Part shown: one piece after another, positions 56,950 to 64,000 of the stretch
Numbering within the stretch: the first letter of the stretch is position 1
Layout of the letters: each line of letters opens with the position of its first letter
Assembly: GCA_950295325.1 (NCBI GenBank)
Contig: OX485804.1
Coordinates: forward strand, 20,336,001-20,400,000
Direction of reading: 5' to 3'
Length of the DNA: 64,000 nucleotides
From: Polytrichum commune
Lineage: Eukaryota; Streptophyta; Polytrichopsida; Polytrichales; Polytrichaceae
Program-made: the position numbers and the translations under genes
The notes under the pieces: generated by a model
What the model saw: the letters and a program-made list of their open reading frames with translations, nothing else
The model's database searches: none
Told to the model about the DNA's origin: nothing

Positions 56950-58140
56950 AATTTGCATTACTCTATTTCATTGACCAACACATTATTTGATGTTATTCCG
57001 GCTTCAACCTCCCTCCCTGCCTGTCTTCCTCAAATATATTGTGCTGGTGTTGGCGGCCAGCAGACCACACCTTCTCACCTCGAAGTTGATCTCAGCTTCC
57101 AGCCGACTGTTGTGGCTGCCTCCCTTCTGTCACCCTGGTAACCACTCTTTTTCATCTCCGGTGAGCCCCTTCGGCCAGATGCTTAGCCAAGTTGAGTTTC
57201 CCCTGCACCTTGCACCCAGTGACCTCCTCGCACCAGCGCAGCTGGATTCCACAGTCCATGCTCTCCCGACCTAGGCCATGCCTCAGAATTCACCTTGTTT
57301 GTGGCTGCATTGACCAGCGGCACCCAATTTGACACATACCAGTTTATGTAGCGAGCTAACCACAACATTCAAATGTGGCAATTGCCACCTACACCCTCGC
57401 TTTACCTCACCAATGCAGCTGTGGGTATTTTGAGGACTCCGCCTTTGACTCCACTTGCCCTGTGCTTCAGTGTTTGAATGTCTCCTGCTACATCCCAGCT
57501 GTGCTCACGCCTCCCTCATCGCATGCCAATCCACCATTGTTTTTAATGCCCCTTCACTTGCCTGAATTGTGCAGGGGAAGAGCAGCTCATTTTCCTGGTC
57601 ACAACGTCCTTGAAGGTATTGAATCCTTTTCACTCCGCGGAATTCTCTCTCCTTGGAAGACTGGAAGTCACCTCTGCTTGCACACCGCCCAACCAGCTTG
57701 AGTCATTTCCTTGTGCTGCTCTTAGATGCCTAGTTGCCCACCCAATTACGTCGCCTCCCCATCCATCACCTCTGTCTCATCGATCTGCCAAACCTTGGTT
57801 CGAAGCGCTTGGATTGCAGCCCTGCCTCCGACTGCCTTCACGTAGCAGCGGCCTCTCATTCTCGCGGCAACTCATCTTTATCCCACCACATCACCTTCGC
57901 TGCTGGAATGACCTTACCCCTCCTTTAGTCGTTCTTACCCAACCAGCTTGCGTGCTGGCCATCCTCTCTGCCGCAACTCTCTTCGGCCGTCAGCTCTCTT
58001 TCCAGCAATGCCGCTGCCAAGAGCTCACCTTCCCATATCCGCATAATTCGAGGGTTTTGGACCCTTGGCCAATCCCGACTCCAGAAGCTTAATTCGAATC
58101 TAGGTCCCACCCTTAAATGGACAATATTTAGCCTAAACCC
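56950..58140. other. Pyrimidine-rich plus strand, ORFs up to 160 codons
   Basis: Unusually C/T-rich for the window. The 160-codon ORF at 57610-58092 is rich in Pro, Ser, Leu and Cys, has no recognisable domain, and overlaps other open frames, as expected from composition. It may be a leader or exon of an unseen gene, but I see no splice-site pattern that joins it. Confidence 0.3.
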
Positions 58141-58409
58141 CCCAAACCACTATCACCTCAGCCTCTAATTGAACTAATTCCCTCTTTTTAATCTTTTTCA
58201 CTTTTAATAACTCGAGTCACACAATTAACTCGACTAAATCCAACTTAACACATAACACACTAAACTTAACTAAATCTAAACTCTTGTCCCTTTTAACTAC
58301 TCACACAACCCAAATACTAAATTTTAATAGTTTTAAAGGTTAAGAAGACATGTGGGCACAATCTTGGGCTCACACACATACCTTATATAGGTTAGCACAT
58401 AACAATATT

Positions 58410-58886
58410 GTGGTCTCCTTATCATCTAGAAAAGAAAAGAGGCCAAGTAGCAGTTGGCAAGCTTGCCATGTGTTAGAGAATTAACAAACATGCACTTTCG
58501 AGAACCATAACTAAACAATGGGAGATTTGTATTTCAATCCAATTTTGCCAATACTTCATCATGGATTTGCTAATGCATCACAACTTTTGTTGTGTAAATC
58601 AAATTAATGGAAGTTGGAGAACTTGGCAAATGGACCGAATAACACCCCCATACCAAATAGGTGACCACATAAAGCTCAAGATATCATCCGATTTTTTTCC
58701 AAAAAAAAGATCGAGTAATAGTTGACGGTCTTGCCAATCATTAAGGAATCAACAGACATGCACTTCCAATAACAAATAACCAAATGAAGGGAGATCCAAA
58801 TTCTGATCCAAATTTTGCCAACGCTTCATTGTGGATATGCGGATGCATCACAAGTTTTGTGTTGTAAAGCTAATCGGTGGACGCTA
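58410..58886. repeat. Tandem duplication, period about 268 bp
   Basis: CTTGCCATGTGTTAGAGAAT at 58462 recurs as CTTGCCAATCATTAAGGAAT at 58730; later CAACAGACATGCAC-, GGGAGAT- and GCATCACAASTTTTG-type words follow in order. Copy 2 runs into the MITE at 58887. Confidence 0.75.
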
Positions 58887-59392
58887 GGCCAACTTCACAC
58901 ACGAGCCGAGAGCCGTGACCATGAAATTGTGAGAGCCCAAAAGAAAGTGTCCAAAGGCCGTCCCAACACACCTCCAAAATCATGTCGTGTAATCACGGCC
59001 CTCAAGTGTAGTGTGAAGTCATATGCGACCGGATCCTCAACCAAATGCTATTTCAACGAATTCCCATTCATGCAGGCCCTCACACATGATAAAATAGAAT
59101 AAATCAACACGGTTGAGAACATTCGGAGTGCCATGGTCTCCCGACGGTTTTGTGTTCGGCCTACCTCCAAGAGACGGTGTTTGAAAACAATCCACGTGAC
59201 CATGAAACATGATCCATTTTATGCCATGTAAGAATCCATGCAGACTGCACACCCATCTCGCGTTCACATACTCCGGTGGTCCCTCAAGCGTGGTGTGAAG
59301 TAGCGAACTTGGACGGGCTCCGCGTTTTCCACCAATCAGAGTGCTTGAAGCGCAATGGTCACGGGCTCTCAGTCTCGTGTGTGTTGTGGCCC
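58887..59392. mobile_element. Tourist/PIF-Harbinger-like MITE, family B copy 3
   Basis: Left end GGCCAACTTCACACACGAGC; right-end complement GGGGCCACAACACACACGAG. Interior matches copy 1 (CCTCACACATGATAAAATAG, CATGAAACATGATCCATTT). The flanking 3-mers are decayed. It carries an extra 80-bp segment compared with copy 1. Confidence 0.75.
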
Positions 59393-60399
59393 CAAGGTGG
59401 CCGCGTGGAGTCTCCTTGAGAAGAGGCTGGGGCAGCCTCAGTGGCCCAGTCTACGACTCCCTGTAAGCACCCATAATGGCTCCGTTCCGTTTGGGGCTTT
59501 GGCAGGAGCCCCCCCCCCCCCTGCTGTCCCCGTTCCACCGTCCCCGTTGTCCTAAGCCTTGTCACCTCCACCGTACGACCTCACTATCATTGTTAGTGAC
59601 GTTCGATATCATTGTTAGCGGGGGTGTCGTCACGAGAGTCAAAAGAGTAGTTAGTTACCTACGGTAGGCCACCTCACGGGGGGCCTTCCCCTTCCCGGCT
59701 AATTGGGCATGATCTTGGACGCGTTGCAAGACACGTCGCCCGAGGCCTTCCACTTCCGGCCAATGTCCTCCCCCTCGATCCACTAAATTGGTGAACCTAC
59801 CAAATTTTGGGGAACAACCCCCACTAACTTCCAAGTGGGGTGGGGTCACCGAGACAAATGGTACCACTTTGCACATATGATGTGTACCCGGATGTGCGAT
59901 GGGGGATGCGCTTCGAAGTGTGCATGCATTTTCAGATCCTTTGCGAGATGAGTGTGTTGGGTTGGCCAGCTAAGTCGCTTCCTTTCTTAGTATTGGAAAC
60001 GCCAAATAAACTGATTGGGAAGTTGGTTGTCGGGCTCCGGAATCCCTTTGTTTTCCCAGGGTTCGTGAGGCACCGTGTATATATGGTACCCTTAGCAAGC
60101 ACTCAATGATTACTACGGTAGCTCAACCCACCACCTAATCCTAACCTACGACCACCCAAAGGAATGGGAGGTCTTTAGTTTTTCGGGAAGGGGAATTTAG
60201 GGCATCTAAGGATCTCTCAGTTATGAGAGATGTGTCTTTAGGTGCAAAGCATGATGAATGTGAGTGAAAACAAAGGAGTTTAAGGTTAACAACCCCCCCC
60301 CCTCTCCAAAAAAGGGGTTATAAAACACGTGTTTTCAGTAAAATTGGACTAAATCCAAATTCAAAATTATTTTATGAGGAACTCTATCATAGGATCTTA
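59393..60399. other. GC-richer intergenic stretch
   Basis: Contains C10 (59511-59520) and C9 near 60293-60301. ORFs of 73-89 codons have no recognised domain. Confidence 0.35.
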
Positions 60400-60773
60400 G
60401 GGCCGGTTTACACTACGGTGGAGAAGGCCTCCGGTCGGTCAAGAATGCTTGGCCAAGACATGGTTATATGAGGCAAATGGTGGATGTGCCGGAGAAGAAT
60501 TAAAGGCAATAAAATGTTTTTATTGAGTTGGGCTTCTCCGGAGGAAGAGTTTCTTGTCCGGCCTCTTGAGGCCGGAGAAGCCCAACTCCAAAAAGTGCCG
60601 CCATGTAGGCGGCCATGTCATTTTATCATCCATGAGAAAAGTTCACCACCATTGTTTTCTTCACCTAGTGTAAACACCCACCGGTCAAGAGTTGCATTTT
60701 CAACCAATCACAATTGAGAAACGCCCTTTTTTTCATGACCGGTGGACTTCTTCACCGTAGTGTAAACCGGCCC
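60400..60773. mobile_element. Tourist/PIF-Harbinger-like MITE, family A copy 2 (374 bp)
   Basis: Near-perfect terminal repeats GGGCCGGTTTACACTACGGT at both ends, flanked by TTA (60397-60399 and 60774-60776). Contains GGCCTCTTGAGGCCGG near 60560. The terminal repeats are the best preserved in the window, so probably the youngest such insertion. Confidence 0.9.
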
Positions 60774-61929
60774 TTATGGTAGGGTTTTATGGTGAGATAT
60801 ATGCAGTGTCTCATATATTGCTCGAATTTGAGTGATTTTATGGAATAAATTTCTCGAAGCAACCCATATTTGACATGTGCCCAAAGCAAGCCCAGGGAAC
60901 TGTAGACTCCAGAAGTAGGTTCTTTCTTTTTGTAGATGGGCTTGACTTACATGCACATGTCTAGAAGGGAAAAGGTCAACTTGAAAGTAATATTCCAACC
61001 ATCAACAAGGCAACACCAACCAAACGAGACTCAACTCAAACACCTCCTAGATTATTCCATCATTGGGATTTCACGGTCTAATCTCAACAATCTAAACACT
61101 CTCAAATGATATAAGAATCAAATGTCAATGACATCGATACTACTATATCCAACCCATAACGACTATTTGAGAAAAGTTCAAAACTAACATCCACTTTAAC
61201 CTCCCCAATTGAAAATGTGAAAATTGTTGTAAATTCTACTTTGCTCTACATGTAATCTTTTGGGATTAATTATGTCAATGGAATTGAGACTTGGGAGTGC
61301 TCCTTCCCTTTGGAAACCTTCCATGATAACAACGGTTGTCAAGGTAGAGTGCATGTGTGTGTGTGTGTGTGGGGGGGGGGGGTTAACTCTCTAGTAGAGA
61401 TATGCACCACTTGCAATAAGGAGGTTATCATCAAGGGGGCTATGCAATATGCACAAATTCATTAGATACTATATAAAATGTCTATTGTATATATTCTCGT
61501 AGGGCATGTCTATTATACATTCGTTAGGTGTCATCGGATGGAGTCCATGGTCCTTGGTTTTTTTTTCATTTTTTGTTTATTGAGGATTAGACGTATGACC
61601 TTTTTTTTGGATATTTAATGTACCAATTTTGAGAGGAAGTTTATAGTTCCTCTAACTTTTTGATGCTTTGGGTCGAGTACGAGTTCCTCTAACTTGTATG
61701 GTGATAATTATGAGGAGGTTTTATGTTCCGTTGTTACGGCTTGCATTCATCAATTAGTGGGTTATATTTCTCTTGTTTAGATCTAATGCCACTCTCAATA
61801 CATAAGTTTCTCATGCAAGAAGGTAATTTCGATTTTGGATTGGTAGTTCAGGTGTAGGTGTGGGTGATCTATTTTGCTATGGTGGGGGTTCCTTTTATTT
61901 ATAAATTCTATCCAATTTTTATGCTTCTT
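60774..61929. other. AT-rich intergenic sequence
   Basis: Contains (GT)n followed by G12 at about 61355-61382. No gene recognised. Confidence 0.5.
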
Positions 61930-62620
61930 CGATTAAGAAATCCCATAATAAAGGGCAGAAATCCATCTAAAAAGGTCATTGTCATAAAGACAGAATTGAT
62001 GCAATCGTAGGTTGAAAATGATTTACATGCAAATGTGGAGTTGCAAAGTGAGCTTCAAGATGCATCGGATGTTCTAATTGAAAAACCTGAAAATGTTGAA
62101 ATGCCTTCTCAACCTAATGTAAAGTCCATTGGGGCTTATATAGAGGTAGGGGAGTCTAATTTTTTTGAAAACACACTTGTTAACCTATTGAATGGCAATT
62201 CAACTTTATCTAAAGATTGATTGACTCAAAGGAATGTTGGCATATATATGAAGCGTAAATTCCTTACCACTGCAAATCATGATACTATGTTGATATTGTT
62301 TTTGATCGTGAAGTGTGTTTTTGAGCACACTTGAAGCTAGAATTGTCAAAACAAACATAGTAGGCCAAAAAAAAGTAGCTCCAACTAAGGTTTGATTTGT
62401 TAGGAGGGTTTATAGTAGAAAATTTGGTAATCATTGGGTGGAGTATACAATTCCAATTGACTTGATGGACTGCCCATCAAACATGAAGATTGGTTTATGT
62501 TGATCTAAAAAAGGAACCAACAAGAAGTAATCTTACGATCTTATGGATCATTTGATGATAAATTTAGAAAACAATAATTGCATTAGCTTCTATGACATAT
62601 ATTACACACTTAGGTGGTTA
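61930..62620 (+). pseudogene. Unrecognised coding-like fragments with stops
   Basis: A frame from about 61935 reads KGRNPSKKVIVIKTELMQS, a stop, then 61 open codons (62035-62220: LQSELQDASDVLIEKPENVE and onwards), a second stop, and MKRKFLTTANHDTM. A further block, VRRVYSRKFGNHWVEYTIP followed by LMDCPSNMKIGL, lies near 62403-62505. Amino-acid composition and the alternation with AT-rich stretches resemble a decayed multi-exon gene, as at the left edge of the window, but I recognise no family and see no SAM-binding or catalytic motif. It could also be transposon-derived. No start, promoter or polyadenylation signal is evident. Confidence 0.3.
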
Positions 62621-63010
62621 TGAGTTACATCCAGGGGATGGAAAAGTCTTCAACAACATTATTATTGAATGTTAGGGTTTAATATTATACATATGACAAG
62701 GGTTCATTATTATTCAAAAGTGTAGTTGTGTGCTTTTCTTAATGACTATATATGAATGTGATTTAGATTTTTTTTTTGCGTGTATATATTTTCACTTGCA
62801 TGATTTTATTTGAAATTGCACGTGTATTGCTTGATTTTAACACAAAAACTTGTATATAGGAAATTTTTAGAGTATGTTGCAAACGCATGTGGTTCTTAGT
62901 TTTTAAGGAAAGGTGCACCCTTGAGGGGGTTCCACTTGACATGAATCAATTGTAAACTTATGGGAGTCATGTGTCTACTAGACCATTTTCACCTTAGTAA
63001 TAGTGGTGGG
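62621..63010. other. AT-rich intergenic sequence
   Basis: Nothing recognisable in it. Confidence 0.4.
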
Positions 63011-64000
63011 TGTTGGAACACGGGATCAACAAAAGGATCCGGTTAAGCGATTTTAGTGCTTAATCCGGTTGTCCGGATGATCCGAGTATCGTTCCAAGAA
63101 CCCTGTGAAGTGTAAGATGGTAGCTCCTCTCCTTCCATGTTTGAAAATCAACCACCGGGCGGAATGGCCTTTCCGTTTCCGGATGGTTACTTGGAAATCC
63201 TCACTTCCGGGACCTACCTTTCGGATGAACCACTAAGGCTAAGACTTACTCCTACTCCTACCTCCTCTATTCCTACCTCCAATGGTGATTTGGCCTATCC
63301 GAGAAAGATACCCTGCTGTGGCCGCATTCCGGTATTCCCTCACAACCAACCCGGATCAGCTTAATCCGGCCTGGTAGGTCACACAAAAAATCCGTGATGT
63401 ATGCCCGAAACTACAACGACAGATTGATCTGGATCCGCCCAGAAGTGATCAACCCAATCCGGTAGTCAGAACTGATCCGGGCCTTTCCCTCTTGTTCTAT
63501 CGTGGCTTCCTAACCCTTCTATTCTCTCTGATACTTTGACACTCTCCAGACTATTCATGCACAAACACACCAGGGCTATAGAGAATCAAAGTTTTATTGA
63601 GTAGAAAGCACAAAACAACAACAAAGGAGAAGAAGACACCTTCTCCAACTTCAAAGCATCCTAAATAGTGGTCTCAATCCTAAAACTGAAGGGGCGGCGT
63701 CGTTGGCCGCTCTAACAAAACCTAACTGAAATAGTGTCCCGGAAGACTCATTTGCGGAAATTCCAGATCTCAGATCCTATTTTTACGCTAACGCAAAATT
63801 TGAACTACCACGTCCCTACACGATCTCCTATTCCTAACTTCCTAACTCAAGTGGTTCGGTGTTTTTTTGTCGCTGTCCCTGCCTTGGACTGGCCAGCTGG
63901 CCCAATGATTCCGGACGCCCCTCCACTTGGGGTCAGGAGCCTCCGCTCCTGGAGTCAGGTGAAGATCTTGCGCATGCTGGGAGAGGGGGTGACCTCTTCA
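63011..64000 (-). mobile_element. Possible LTR sequence running off the window
   Basis: Begins TGTTGGAACACGGGATCAAC, so the minus strand ends in TTCCAACA, a common LTR terminus. AATAAA on the minus strand lies near 63595, as in an LTR R region. TCCGG words recur many times (63050-63490). No second copy or primer-binding site is visible, so this is tentative. Confidence 0.3.

Noticed and set aside
57610-58092. 160-codon ORF as a protein gene
   Set aside because: It lies in C/T-rich DNA where stop codons are rare on this strand, overlaps other open frames, and shows no domain or splice context.

Overview
This looks like nuclear DNA of a land plant with a repeat-rich, probably large genome. There is no operon structure. 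Genes are split by short GT-AG introns and stand far apart. Most of the window is remnants of plant-type transposons: L1-type LINEs, tRNA-like SINEs, Tourist/PIF-Harbinger-, Stowaway-, hAT- and CACTA-like non-autonomous elements, and a Copia gag fragment. The LAZY/IGT gene is specific to land plants. The methyltransferase-like gene at the left edge recalls the DNA amino-methyltransferases known from liverworts, so I lean towards a spore-bearing plant (bryophyte, lycophyte or fern). That is inference, not proof. I see no rRNA, intact tRNA, CRISPR array or bacterial genes.

Layout. 1-2790: a broken, intron-containing gene with the fold signature of a beta-class DNA amino-methyltransferase but a lost catalytic motif. 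3.3-5.1 kb: minisatellite, a 227-bp tandem pair and two Harbinger-like MITEs. 9.8-12.8 kb (minus strand): a complete LAZY1-like gene, the one convincing intact gene here, with the family's 6-nt first and 20-nt last coding exons. Its five exons add up to exactly 529 codons plus stop. 14-37 kb: MITEs, two SINE families, a degraded LINE (18.8-20.9 kb), an RNase H-type non-LTR remnant (26-27.6 kb), a nested foldback/MITE pair (32.7-33.6 kb) and simple repeats. 37.6-41.2 kb: a degraded minus-strand LINE ORF2 with endonuclease, reverse transcriptase and zf-RVT regions.

41.17-53.70 kb is the most striking structure: two ~3.0-kb arms in inverted orientation around a 6.5-kb spacer. About 2.1 kb in the middle of the arms is practically identical, and both ends are clearly diverged. 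Each arm carries the same Stowaway-like MITE and the same SINE with the same target-site duplication. The outer arm ends lie inside LINE ORF1 sequence, and the spacer holds a further LINE. 53.5-55.5 kb: LINE ORF1 and a Copia gag fragment. 55.5-60 kb: more GC-rich sequence of unknown nature. 58.4-60.8 kb: a tandem repeat and two more Harbinger-like MITEs. 61.9-62.6 kb: unrecognised coding-like fragments with stops. 63.0-64.0 kb: possible LTR sequence.

The only gene whose cellular job can be stated is the LAZY1-like gene (gravity-dependent polar auxin transport and growth direction). Everything else with coding potential is broken or transposon-derived.
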